10,164 nt of DNA from CAZKFA01 sp964551925 (GCA_964551925.1 CAZKFA010000040.1:1-10164); one strand, 5' to 3'. Positions 1-7,806 are shown, counted from the stretch's first letter. The notes: generated by a model not told the origin, from the letters alone. Numbers and translations: made by a program.

Positions 1-722
1 TAAGATTCAACGGTGTTGCTAAGAGCCTTAGCTTGGTCTTGGACAGCACGCTGAACGTCCAATTCTTTATTTGGTTTCTTCTCGTATTCTTTAATATCTT
101 TGTTCAGCTTATTAATGCTATTTTGCAGATCACGATCAAGAGTACCATATTCAATACTAGTAATAGTATTCTCTACTCCATTGACAATATTATCCTTATA
201 TTCCTGTGCCTGATTAGAACTCAAGGCAAGCATTGTTTCATTAGCGAAGTCCTTACTCAATTGAAAAAAATTCTGCATTAAACGCATTGTCTGCTGCAAA
301 ACTTGCGGCTCAGTACCTCGAGACATAATCTTGTCTTTGCGAGCTTCGATTTCATCAGGATTATCCATCAAAGAACCAATCTCCAATACCTTACCACCAC
401 CACCTTCAATATTATTGATAATCTTAGCTCTAACACCAGCTTTCGGATTAGGATAATTTTTATAAGTGATTAAACCTTTGACACCAACATCGCTAGTATT
501 ACCCAAAGGAAAAATTCTAACAACCTTACCAACACGAATACCCTTGGAATAAATTGGGGCACCCTTACTTAAACCATCAACATTACGGAAGCTAACAACA
601 AAAGTACGATTTTCTCGCTGACCCTTGTAAAAATTCCAACCCAAAATCAATACTGCTGCAATCGCTGCATAGCCTAATAATTTGATAAAGAATTGCTTAA
701 TACTGTTAAATATTGCTTCCAT
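1..722 (-). CDS. MCE-domain (MlaD-like) lipid-transport protein, C-terminus cut by window edge
   Basis: The reading frame opens with ATG at 722-720 and stays open for 240 codons to the left edge. The protein begins MEAIFNSIKQ, has one hydrophobic anchor at about residues 13-30, then an MCE domain at about 39-118. The hallmark stretch is VDGLSKGAPIYSKGIRVGKV, followed by a glycine-rich turn (GGGG, 107-110). From about residue 140 the chain looks helical and polar, as in MCE proteins that form a long helical barrel. The family binds lipid in the periplasm as the substrate-binding part of an ABC-type system (MlaD/TGD2-like), anchored in the inner membrane. That role here is inferred from the family. 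The start lies one codon after the dnaK stop and in the same frame, so the two are almost certainly cotranscribed and probably translationally coupled; no separate promoter is visible. No permease or ATPase partner lies in the window. Confidence 0.85.
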   Translation of the reverse strand, partial: MEAIFNSIKQFFIKLLGYAAIAAVLILGWNFYKGQRENRTFVVSFRNVDGLSKGAPIYSKGIRVGKVVRIFPLGNTSDVGVKGLITYKNYPNPKAGVRAKIINNIEGGGGKVLEIGSLMDNPDEIEARKDKIMSRGTEPQVLQQTMRLMQNFFQLSKDFANETMLALSSNQAQEYKDNIVNGVENTITSIEYGTLDRDLQNSINKLNKDIKEYEKKPNKELDVQRAVQDQAKALSNTVES

Positions 723-725
723 TAT

Positions 726-2630
726 TTAGTCGACGGAAGTCGCCTTAAAGTCAGCATCAATGACATCATCATTACCACCACTAGAAGCTTCTCCAGCATT
801 AGGTTCTGCTGCATGCGGCGAGACGGCCTTATTGAATTCAACCATTGCATTCTGAATAGAAATAGAAGTTTCTTTAATCTGTGCAACATCTCCCTTGTTT
901 TTGACCAGGTCACGCAATTTAGTTACTTCAGCAGCTAATTTCTCTTGTTCTTTAGCAATAGAAGCCGCGTAAGGCTTGTCTTTGTGATCGCTAATTAATT
1001 TCTCAGCAGCATAGACAAGACTATCAGCCTTGTTCTTCTCCTCAGCTTCTTCTTTGAATTTCTTATCATCCTCAGCCTTAGCTTCAGCTTCTTTAACCAT
1101 ACGATCTATGTCAGCATCACTAAGATTAGTTGAAGCTGTGATAGAGATCTTCTGTTCTTTGCCTGTAGATTGGTCTTTAGCCGATACATTGAGAATACCA
1201 TTAGCATCAATATCAAAAGTAACTTCAATCTTCGGCATACCACGAGGTGCTGAACCAATATCATCAAGATGGAATTCACCCAACAATTTATTCTCAGCAG
1301 CACGTGCTCTCTCACCTTGATAGACCTTAATGTCTACGCGGGTTTGATTGTCTTCAGCAGTAGAGAAGGTTTCTGATTTCTTGGTCGGTATAGTAGTATT
1401 ACGCTCAATTAGAGCAGTCATAACACCACCCAGAGTCTCAATTCCTAAGCTCAATGGCGTCACATCAAGCAAGACTACGTCTTTGACATCACCAGCAAGC
1501 ACACCACCTTGAATCGCAGCACCAACAGCCACCACTTCGTCAGGATTGACATGCTGATTAGGTTCTTTACCTGTAATATTTTTGACGATTTGTTTTACTG
1601 CTGGCATACGCGTAGAACCACCAACCAGAATAACTTCATTGAGATCAGAGATACTTACACCAGCATCTTTGATCGCTTGGTTAAGAGGACCTTTGATTTT
1701 CTCAAGCAGAGCTGAAGAAAGATTCTCAAAAGTAGCACGGTTGATCTTCATCTCTAAGTGCTTAGGACCATTAGCATCAGCTGTGATGAAAGGTAGACTG
1801 ACAGTGGTTTCTGTCAAGTGAGACAATTCAATCTTAGCTTTCTCAGCTGCTTCAGTCAGACGTTGTAATGCTTGAGCATCTTTACGCAAGTCGATACCAT
1901 TTTGGTTTTTGAAGTCATCAGCTATATGATTAACCAAAACCAAATCGAAATCATCGCCACCTAAACGGGAATCTCCTGCTGTAGACTTGACTTCAAACAC
2001 ACCATCACCTAACTCAAGGATACTAACGTCAAAAGTTCCGCCACCCAAGTCAAAAACCAGAATAGTCGATTCTTCTTTTTTGTCTAAACCATAAGCTAAA
2101 GCTGCTGCTGTCGGCTCATTGATAATTCTCAAAACTTCTAAGCCCGCTATTTTGCCAGCATCTTTAGTTGCTTGTCGCTGACTATCATTGAAGTAAGCTG
2201 GTACGGTGATAACTGCTTGTTCAATTTTCTGTCCCAGATAGGCTTCTGCGTCCTCTTTAAGCTTACGCAAGACTTGCGCTGATATTTCTTGAGGAGTTTG
2301 TTCTTTGTCGTCAACTTTAATCAACACAGAACCATTCTTACCTTCAACAGTATCGTAAGGTAGATTTTTGCGATCAGTCTCAGTCTCTTGCCAAGAGTGT
2401 CCAATTAATCTTTTGGCACTATAAATTGTTTGCTTTGGTTTCAAGACACGCTGACGTTTAGCAATTTGCCCAACAGACTTATCAGCCCCTAAAAAAACCA
2501 CCGAAGGAGTAGTTCTCGCACCTTCAGAATTTGGGATAACCGTCGGTTGCCCAGCCTCCATAATTGCCATACACGAGTTGGTAGTACCCAAGTCAATACC
2601 TAATACTTTGCCTTTAGTTTTCTCTGCCAT
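726..2630 (-). CDS. dnaK: Chaperone protein DnaK (Hsp70)
   Basis: A complete Hsp70 of 634 residues when started at MAEKTKGKV (ATG 2630-2628). The ATPase domain shows phosphate loop 1 (LGIDLGTTNS, 10-19), phosphate loop 2 (LVFDLGGGTFDVSI, 191-204, with the catalytic Thr at 199) and the adenosine motif (ILVGGSTRMPAV, 334-345). The hydrophobic linker (VVLLDVTPLSLGIETLGG) follows from about 385, then the beta substrate-binding domain and the helical lid. The tail carries the conserved acidic DDVIDADF motif (621-628) plus six further residues. It is an ATP-driven cytoplasmic chaperone for nascent and stress-denatured proteins. An in-frame ATG lies nine codons upstream (2657-2655), but family alignment and the promoter position favour the second Met. 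A TATAAT ends 7 nt before this ATG. Neither grpE nor dnaJ is adjacent, which is common for cyanobacterial dnaK paralogues, so this may be one of several copies. No CIRCE inverted repeat is visible upstream. Confidence 0.97.
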   Translation of the reverse strand: MAEKTKGKVLGIDLGTTNSCMAIMEAGQPTVIPNSEGARTTPSVVFLGADKSVGQIAKRQRVLKPKQTIYSAKRLIGHSWQETETDRKNLPYDTVEGKNGSVLIKVDDKEQTPQEISAQVLRKLKEDAEAYLGQKIEQAVITVPAYFNDSQRQATKDAGKIAGLEVLRIINEPTAAALAYGLDKKEESTILVFDLGGGTFDVSILELGDGVFEVKSTAGDSRLGGDDFDLVLVNHIADDFKNQNGIDLRKDAQALQRLTEAAEKAKIELSHLTETTVSLPFITADANGPKHLEMKINRATFENLSSALLEKIKGPLNQAIKDAGVSISDLNEVILVGGSTRMPAVKQIVKNITGKEPNQHVNPDEVVAVGAAIQGGVLAGDVKDVVLLDVTPLSLGIETLGGVMTALIERNTTIPTKKSETFSTAEDNQTRVDIKVYQGERARAAENKLLGEFHLDDIGSAPRGMPKIEVTFDIDANGILNVSAKDQSTGKEQKISITASTNLSDADIDRMVKEAEAKAEDDKKFKEEAEEKNKADSLVYAAEKLISDHKDKPYAASIAKEQEKLAAEVTKLRDLVKNKGDVAQIKETSISIQNAMVEFNKAVSPHAAEPNAGEASSGGNDDVIDADFKATSVD

Positions 2631-2637
2631 ATTCTGA

Positions 2638-2661
2638 ATTATAACAAAAGTCCTCATTATA
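2638..2661 (-). promoter_or_regulatory. Tandem -10 elements upstream of dnaK
   Basis: On the minus strand two perfect TATAAT hexamers precede dnaK, at 2661-2656 and 2643-2638. The proximal one ends 7 nt before the ATG at 2630, so transcription would start at or next to the start codon and give a leaderless mRNA. The distal one would give a leader of about 19 nt containing GAGGA (2655-2651), which lies some 20 nt from the ATG and is too far for a normal ribosome binding site. No good -35 match is seen for either. The assignment rests on sequence resemblance only. Confidence 0.5.
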
Positions 2662-2708
2662 CATAAGGAATTTAAACAAAAATTTTAGGCTCTAAAAGAG
2701 ATTAGGCT

Positions 2709-4580
2709 TTAATTATCTTGATAAAGCACTTGCCAATTAGGATAAGCCTGATCTCTATCAGAAGCCGTCAGAAAGTGCTTCTCATAAGCTGCTAGAGCTG
2801 CTGATTTAATCTTTTGCAATTCCACTGTATTACTACTAACAGTACCCATACTGCCAAAACTCTTCTCAAAATATCCTAACCAAAGTTTCTGCAATTCCCC
2901 AAAAGCCTCTGGCAAAGACTTAACGCCACCATTAACGGAAGCCTTCAATAAAACGGTCCAATCAATACTCTCAACAAATGCTTTAGCTTCAGGAAAAATC
3001 TCTGGAGTTAAATAACGCAGCATAAGTAACCTTGAAGCATCGTAATACTCCCGCTCTCCATCAATTCTATTCTGACCACTACTAAAGCTTGGCATAGACT
3101 CCAATAAAGTAAGAAGAGTAAAGGGGCTCGTGTTAATAGCCTGTAACTTAGCTTCTAACTCAAAGACAGCAGCACCCAATTCCACTCTATGATCATAAAT
3201 CAAGGAACAGTCTTGCAACAAAGGATTTAATTCTGACTCTGGCTTCAAAAGAGCGAGAGAAATATTCAAAAATCCATCTAAATTATTATTACTGACACCA
3301 TTTTGCTTCATACTAACTTCCGCAAAAGCCATACTACGAGCATGTTGTAGCTCCTCAGCCAACAAGTGCTGTATATAAGCTTCACGATACTCTGATCGTT
3401 TGTTTTTATAATCAGCAAAAATATTTGCTCTAATCCAATCACCTAGAAGGCTCGGATGCTCCATAAAGCTTGGTCGCTTTTGACTCGTGAAGTCCTTATA
3501 CCAAGCTCCAGACTCTTCAAACAACTGTTCTTCAGAAATCAAAGATTCAATAGGAATATAAACCTTACTATGGCGAGAATAAGCCTCTGCTAAAGTTCCT
3601 CCATTAGTCGAGAACAAAAAATCAACTGGAATAGCAAGCGTACCGTCATGATGGACTCGTCTCATACTATCAATAATTTTACCGGTGTAAGGCTGATTAT
3701 AAGAACCCATAGAAGTAAAGAGTCCAAGTTGCAAAAGTAATTTATTCACTACTGGGGATATAATATTTCTCAGATCAGTTGGCATAAACTGCCTATTAGG
3801 CTGCCGTTCAAGCTCAGCAATCTCCCTAGCAAAGGGATGTGGCTCAAAGCCATCAGCAAAAGCTCTCAAGTAAGTAGCCACATCTAATGCACTCACTGAG
3901 CCATGTTCAAGGACATGCTCCGCAAAAGAATGTTCGACAGGCTGAACTTTAAGCATAAGCCAAATGGTAGGGTTAAACTCTTCACTACCTGGAGTGATAC
4001 AAGCAGAATGCTTTTTAAGTAAGTCATAAACCTTACGCACAAAGGCTTCTTTAAGAATAGAATCATCACTATCATTACGTCGAGCAAAGTGCATCTCCAT
4101 CATAAAAGGAAAAAGTTGACCGTCAATTTCATTATCAGCTTTAACTATTTGATGGAAACGATCAAAAGCCTGCCTTGAACTTTGAGTTTGCTTAAGGCTC
4201 GGCGTGAGAGTGAAGTCCGTCCCCGAGAAACAAACTCTCGCCTGCGACAACAGCATTAAATCCTTACGACTACCATCATTAATCGCCTGAACAAAACCAG
4301 CATCACAATCTTTACGAAAAGTTCTAGCAAAACTAACTAACGCGTTAATAACTGTCGCGAGCTTTGGTTTAGGAAAGCTTGTTTTTAACTTTAGCTGTAA
4401 ATATGCTTCTAAACTTCTCTTCAGCTCAGAATCTGATTTAGCTCTTGCTATTAATGGAATCAACTCTTGAGGATTGATAGTCACCTTCAAAGGGCTTGTT
4501 ATTCTATTCACAATTTCAGCAAAAGTTGGTGTGTGTAAACTGCGTGTTGATTGCTCTGTTCTCTGGACTCCATCTGTCAT
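2709..4580 (-). CDS. Uncharacterised 623-residue protein with possible His/Glu metal-binding helices
   Basis: I do not recognise this protein. It is complete: ATG at 4580-4578, and no better start upstream before an in-frame stop. No signal peptide or membrane segment is evident, so it is probably cytoplasmic. The composition is ordinary and largely helical. Two stretches stand out. Residues 402-416 (YIQHLLAEELQHARS) place H405, E409 and H413 at i, i+4, i+8 on one helix face. Residues 462-478 (YDHRVELGAAVFELEAK) carry D463, H464, E467, E474 and E476. Together they resemble a degenerate zincin or ferritin-like metal site, although a proper HExxH is absent. Residues 324-343 (STNGGTLAEAYSRHSKVYIP) also look like a conserved loop. 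It diverges from ssb and lies 78 bp upstream of dnaK on the same strand, so it could be partly cotranscribed with dnaK. The coding call is firm from length and intact frame; the function is unknown. Confidence 0.85.
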   Translation of the reverse strand: MTDGVQRTEQSTRSLHTPTFAEIVNRITSPLKVTINPQELIPLIARAKSDSELKRSLEAYLQLKLKTSFPKPKLATVINALVSFARTFRKDCDAGFVQAINDGSRKDLMLLSQARVCFSGTDFTLTPSLKQTQSSRQAFDRFHQIVKADNEIDGQLFPFMMEMHFARRNDSDDSILKEAFVRKVYDLLKKHSACITPGSEEFNPTIWLMLKVQPVEHSFAEHVLEHGSVSALDVATYLRAFADGFEPHPFAREIAELERQPNRQFMPTDLRNIISPVVNKLLLQLGLFTSMGSYNQPYTGKIIDSMRRVHHDGTLAIPVDFLFSTNGGTLAEAYSRHSKVYIPIESLISEEQLFEESGAWYKDFTSQKRPSFMEHPSLLGDWIRANIFADYKNKRSEYREAYIQHLLAEELQHARSMAFAEVSMKQNGVSNNNLDGFLNISLALLKPESELNPLLQDCSLIYDHRVELGAAVFELEAKLQAINTSPFTLLTLLESMPSFSSGQNRIDGEREYYDASRLLMLRYLTPEIFPEAKAFVESIDWTVLLKASVNGGVKSLPEAFGELQKLWLGYFEKSFGSMGTVSSNTVELQKIKSAALAAYEKHFLTASDRDQAYPNWQVLYQDN

Positions 4581-4587
4581 GTTATCT

Positions 4588-4593
4588 ATAATA
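4588..4593 (-). promoter_or_regulatory. Candidate -10 box of the 623-residue gene (leaderless type)
   Basis: The minus-strand hexamer TATTAT ends 7 nt before the ATG at 4580, so the predicted transcription start falls next to the start codon. No Shine-Dalgarno sequence is present in the few bases available, and no convincing -35 is seen at 16-18 bp. Same arrangement as at dnaK, ssb and secD. Confidence 0.45.
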
Positions 4594-4648
4594 CAAGATT
4601 CAATCAGTAATTACTTGATTTTAATTTTACGGTGCTTAATTATTACCA

Positions 4649-4669
4649 TTTGACCCTCTTGGGGTCTAA
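4649..4669. promoter_or_regulatory. GC-rich inverted repeat, candidate operator of the ssb promoter region
   Basis: GACCC (4652-4656) and GGGTC (4662-4666) form a perfect inverted repeat around a 5-nt centre. After one mismatch pair it extends by TT/AA on the outside (4649-4650 with 4668-4669). It stands out in an otherwise AT-rich 112-bp region between divergent genes. It overlaps the place where the -35 of the ssb promoter would lie, as expected for a repressor site. It is followed by no T-run on either strand, so it is not a good intrinsic terminator. It does not match the cyanobacterial LexA box as I know it. The binding protein is unknown. Confidence 0.4.
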
Positions 4670-4676
4670 ACGAATA

Positions 4677-4685
4677 TGCTAAGAT
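4677..4685 (+). promoter_or_regulatory. Extended -10 promoter of ssb (leaderless type)
   Basis: TGC-TAAGAT forms an extended -10 element (TGN plus TANNNT) that ends 7 nt before the ssb ATG at 4693. Transcription would begin next to the start codon. TTGACC at 4650-4655 resembles a -35 but is 24 bp from this hexamer. It would suit the overlapping alternative TATGCT (4675-4680) better, at 19 bp. There is no Shine-Dalgarno sequence between hexamer and ATG. Confidence 0.5.
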
Positions 4686-4692
4686 CTAAAAT

Positions 4693-5043
4693 ATGTCAAG
4701 AAAAGAAGTCAATCAAGTTACTGTTATTGGAAGAGTTGGACAGGATCCAGAATTAAGATATTTTGAATCTGGTAACAGCCTAGCGACATTTTCGCTGGCA
4801 GTTAATAGACCAACCAAGAACAAAGAAACTGACTGGTTTGATATCAAACTTTGGGGTAGGCAAGCAGAGATTGCTGGTGAGTATGTACGCAAGGGCTCTT
4901 TGATTGGTATAGTAGGTCAGCTTGATTTCGATTCATGGAACGATAAAACTAGCGGGGATTTAGTTACCAAACCAGTTATCGCTGGGACAGATTTAAGATT
5001 ATTAGGCTCTAAAAACGATAACGTTAATCCGAATAACAACTAG
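4693..5043 (+). CDS. ssb: Single-stranded DNA-binding protein, short cyanobacterial/plastid type
   Basis: A 116-residue protein that is almost entirely one OB fold. Recognisable family stretches are VTVIGRVGQDPELRYFESGN (9-28), LAVNRPT (35-41), DWFDIKLWG (47-55) and YVRKGSLIGIVGQL (64-77), with likely DNA-stacking aromatics W48, W54 and W82. It should coat single-stranded DNA during replication, recombination and repair, probably as a tetramer. The start is fixed by an in-frame stop two codons upstream. The protein ends in LLGSKNDNVNPNNN, so the linker and the acidic DDIPF-type tip that recruits partner proteins in most bacteria are missing. Tail-less SSBs are known in cyanobacteria, but one would then expect a second, tailed SSB elsewhere. 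The last 20 bp overlap the convergent acpS 3' end. Confidence 0.95.
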   Translation: MSRKEVNQVTVIGRVGQDPELRYFESGNSLATFSLAVNRPTKNKETDWFDIKLWGRQAEIAGEYVRKGSLIGIVGQLDFDSWNDKTSGDLVTKPVIAGTDLRLLGSKNDNVNPNNN

Positions 5044-5414
5044 AAACTGCAACAGCAGCTACTAAATTGCGCTCATGACTTATTGAGACCTTAATTGTTT
5101 TGACCTTGTGCTTCTCACACAACTCTTTAGCTTTGCCTAGTAGATTGACTACTAAAGCACCGCTCTCAGCTTTGAGGATTTCAATTTCTCTAAAGCTCAA
5201 ATCCTTACCAATACCACATTCAAACATCTTCGCCACGGCTTCCTTAGCAGCATAACGACTAGCCAATCGCAAAACAAAATTCTTATCATCAAGATGATCC
5301 TGCCAAATCACCAACTCAGATTCAGAAAAAATTCGCGACAGAAATTTCTGTCCATACTCTTCATATAAAGACTGGATACGCAGTGGATCACATAAATCTA
5401 AACCAACTAACACT
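5024..5414 (-). CDS. acpS: Holo-[acyl-carrier-protein] synthase, 5' end at assembly gap
   Basis: A 4'-phosphopantetheinyl transferase of the AcpS type, which moves phosphopantetheine from CoA to the serine of acyl carrier protein and so activates fatty acid synthesis. The visible 129 residues carry the family landmarks: VGLDLCDPLRI near the N-terminus (Mg-binding Asp), SRIFSESEL, RLASRYAAKEAVAKMFECG (49-67, with the Lys-Glu-Ala core and Mg-binding Glu at 58) and VSISHERNLVAAVAV (109-123). The first visible codon is GTG (5413-5411), which could itself be the start, since the length then already matches the family. Alternatively two or three residues lie in the N run. The 3' end overlaps ssb by 20 bp on the opposite strand. 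It probably closes the ispE-secD-DUF3326 operon, if the gap hides nothing else. Confidence 0.92.
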
Positions 5415-5514
5415 NNNNNNNNNNNNNNNNNNNNNNNNNNNNNNNNNNNNNNNNNNNNNNNNNNNNNNNNNNNNNNNNNNNNNNNNNNNNNNNNNNNNNN
5501 NNNNNNNNNNNNNN
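5415..5514. other. Assembly gap (100 N)
   Basis: Exactly 100 undetermined bases, the usual placeholder for a scaffold gap of unknown true length. It removes the C-terminal codons of the DUF3326 gene and possibly the first codons and ribosome binding site of acpS. Any reading frame drawn across it is meaningless. Confidence 0.98.
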
Positions 5515-6485
5515 GCCACCAAGTGATGTGGTATCCCAAATATCTCAGCCCTATCATCAAGATTAGTAACATTGTTGCGCACACAAAGTAGCTCAATATG
5601 ATTCTTGTTAGCTTCTATCATCGGCACTCCATTACAGCAATTGTAAGGTACGACGAGATTGGCTAAATCAGAAACAACTATATCATCTGGTTTCTGTTTG
5701 AGATTCAGAGCCGCGGGATCTGTATAGTAGTTGCTCAGTAGTTTGTAGGCTTGTGGCAAGGGTATGATTTGCGGCGAATGCTGCAAACATTTAAATACTG
5801 ACATCAAAAAAGTCTCACTGATATATTCAGCAGCTACTCGAGGATGCACCAAAACCGCTGCTGAACTAGATCTTGATTCTTCTACTAATAACGGTGCATG
5901 CGCTGAAGGTAAAAGAAAAATACTTGAGACCAAATGTGAGATCTTAGCTTCAAGCTTACCAATTGGATCATAACCTTGACCATTAGCATAATCCACAGCT
6001 GCTTGAGATTGAGGATCTTCTTTCATTACCGCAAGCACCGCTAAAGCAGTAGCTCCCTGCTCCCGAGCTTGAGCACAGGCTTCTAGTAGCGTTTCTGGAT
6101 TCATTATACCTTTGGTTAAATCAGCAGCAATGGTTTCACTTGTATAAATAATCTTGTCAAGAATCTCCAGTCCATAAACATTACGCGCTGCGTTGATTGC
6201 ATTTTCAGTAACTACTCGCTGTTCCTCATTAGCAGCAGAATCTACAACAACTCCAATGCGATGCTTCACATCTAATCGCAATGCAACCTGCCCAGCAAAG
6301 AACCTATCCAATAAATATCCCTCTACCACTGCAACATTGCTTGGGATATCTGTTATAGTAGCTGCGTTGACTACATTAGGATGAGTAATCAATAGATCAG
6401 AAGCCTTAGCTAAGAGCTTACAAGCCGGCATGGCGTCTCCAGCATAACCACCAATACTAGCGCCAATACCAGTCGGCACTATCAT
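5515..6485 (-). CDS. DUF3326 protein, C-terminus lost in assembly gap
   Basis: The start MIVPTGIGASIGGYAGDAMP, then ITHPNVVNAA (33-42), VEGYLLDRFFAG (54-65) and HLVSSIFLLPSAHAPLL (184-200), match the DUF3326 family as I remember it from cyanobacteria and plants. The biochemical function of that family is not known to me. There are 323 visible residues; the rest lies in the N run. The glycine-rich N-terminus, the repeated Ala/Val-rich beta-alpha pattern and PYNCCNGVPMIEANKNHI (280-297) suggest a soluble alpha/beta protein with a possible nucleotide or cofactor site, which is inference only. I chose ATG 6485-6483 because the family begins with MIVPTGIG. A GTG at 6512-6510, one base after the secD stop, would add nine basic residues and is a possible alternative. 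GAAGG (6502-6498) lies 12 nt before the chosen ATG. It sits directly after secD and before acpS. Confidence 0.88.
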
Positions 6486-6513
6486 ACAATTAATAGACCT
6501 TCGCCGCCTCACC

Positions 6514-7800
6514 TTATTTAAACAGCGCCGATTCTTTAATATTAAATATTCTTACGATACTAAATATCAAAGTCTTAGTTACAAACAATGAACTAATTAA
6601 ACTAAGCACGACTCCAATCAATAAAGTGATCGCAAAGCCTTTGACAATGCCAGTTCCAAAGATAATCAAGATCAAACAAACCATTGAAGTGTTCATATTA
6701 GAATCAAAAATACTACTATAAGCTTTATCAAAGCCATCACGCAAGCCAACTAACACTGACTTACCTTCATTCATTTCTTCTTTAGCTCTTTCAAAAATCA
6801 AAATATTAGCATCGACTGCCATACCAATACTAAGAATAAAACCCGCTAAGCCAGCTAAAGTGAGCGTAACGTTCTCTTGAAAAACATAAAGTGCAAGTAG
6901 TACATAAATAGATAAAGCAACAGCCGCAACCAATCCTGGTAAACGATACATAAAAATCATAAAAAGAATAACAGCAATCAAACCCATCAAACCAGCATTC
7001 ACGCTTTTCTTGATGGAATCCTTACCTAGACTGGCTCCAATAGATCTCTCTTGCAAAATCTTAACTGGTACAGGAAGTGCTCCAGCATTAAGTTGTACCG
7101 CTAAATCCTGAGCTTCTTCAGCCGTAAAGTTACCAGTGATTTGACCAACTCCAGCAGTAATTGCAGTTCTAACATTAGGGGCAGAAATCAGATTGCCATC
7201 AAGAAAAATTCCCAAAGGCTGGCCGATCAACCTAGCCGTCAAATCCCCAAAACGCTTAGCAGCACTAGCTTTCAACTCAAAGTCAATCGCCCATGATGCC
7301 ATGCCATCAGCACTAGCCTGAGCACGTTTCAAATCAGCACCACTAATACCAGTATTAGTCCATTCATCAGATCCTGGATTCTTTTCTTTGAATTCTAGCA
7401 ATGCAGTTGCCAGCAAGCGACGCTTTACAACACTAGGATCTGCACCAGGAACTTCAACCAAAATACGATTCTTACCAACTTGCTGTACCACAGCTTCAGT
7501 AGTACCAGATGCATTAACACGATTCTCAAAAACTTTTACCAGACCTCTCATTACTTCAGGCGTTATTGTTGGAGTTTGCTCTGTAGATAAAGCTTCAAAT
7601 TCAAATTGAGATCCACCAATAAGATCTAAACCTAGTTTCATTTGTGTAAGAATATTTAGATCATTCTTACTATATATAAGTTGTTTTTTTAACTTGTCGT
7701 AAGTTGCAGTACCTTTTTGTAGTTCAAACAAGTTACTAATAGCAAAAATTGTTATCCCAACAATCAACAATAGCTTAAAATTTTCCTTGATAAAGTTCAT
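6514..7800 (-). CDS. secD: Protein translocase subunit SecD
   Basis: A 428-residue RND-family membrane protein that, with SecF, uses the proton gradient to help the SecYEG channel release exported proteins on the periplasmic side. Visible features are one N-terminal membrane helix (about 9-25), motif D1 (LGLDLIGGS, 56-64), the large periplasmic P1 domain, motif D4 (NAGALPVPVKILQERSIGASLG, ending about 259), and five more helices from about 268 to 415. Helix 4 carries the proton-relay motif VDANILIFERAKEE (329-342). It is shorter than E. coli SecD (615 residues) but normal for cyanobacterial-type SecD. It begins 18 nt after ispE and is followed one base later by a GTG at the DUF3326 gene. No secF follows, although secD-secF adjacency is the rule. 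An in-frame TGA four codons upstream fixes the start. A good promoter lies immediately before the ATG. Confidence 0.95.
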   Translation of the reverse strand: MNFIKENFKLLLIVGITIFAISNLFELQKGTATYDKLKKQLIYSKNDLNILTQMKLGLDLIGGSQFEFEALSTEQTPTITPEVMRGLVKVFENRVNASGTTEAVVQQVGKNRILVEVPGADPSVVKRRLLATALLEFKEKNPGSDEWTNTGISGADLKRAQASADGMASWAIDFELKASAAKRFGDLTARLIGQPLGIFLDGNLISAPNVRTAITAGVGQITGNFTAEEAQDLAVQLNAGALPVPVKILQERSIGASLGKDSIKKSVNAGLMGLIAVILFMIFMYRLPGLVAAVALSIYVLLALYVFQENVTLTLAGLAGFILSIGMAVDANILIFERAKEEMNEGKSVLVGLRDGFDKAYSSIFDSNMNTSMVCLILIIFGTGIVKGFAITLLIGVVLSLISSLFVTKTLIFSIVRIFNIKESALFK

Positions 7801-7806
7801 ATCGCT

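Noticed and set aside
722..1320. Short open frames on both strands inside dnaK (722-913, 1030-1320, 1106-1315)
   Set aside because: Shadows of dnaK codons: no recognisable protein features, and overlapped by a certain gene.
2631..2657. Upstream in-frame ATG extending dnaK by nine residues (MRTFVIIQN)
   Set aside because: The extension is unlike any DnaK N-terminus and overlaps two TATAAT boxes; the Met before AEKTKGKV fits the family.
2685..2697. 13-mer TTAGGCTCTAAAA repeated at 5002-5014 inside ssb
   Set aside because: One shared 13-mer is expected by chance in 10 kb of AT-rich DNA, and the second copy is coding sequence.
2690..2700. Small hairpin CTCT-AAA-AGAG between the 623-residue gene and dnaK as a terminator
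   Set aside because: Only a 4-bp AT-containing stem with no run of T directly after it on the minus strand.
2631..2708. CIRCE or sigma-32 heat-shock element before dnaK
   Set aside because: No TTAGCACTC-type inverted repeat and no CTTGAA/CCCCAT pair are present in the 78-bp upstream region.
5388..5596. Reading frames that run through the N block from both sides
   Set aside because: They exist only because N is translated as X; on either side they join an out-of-frame piece of the neighbouring gene.
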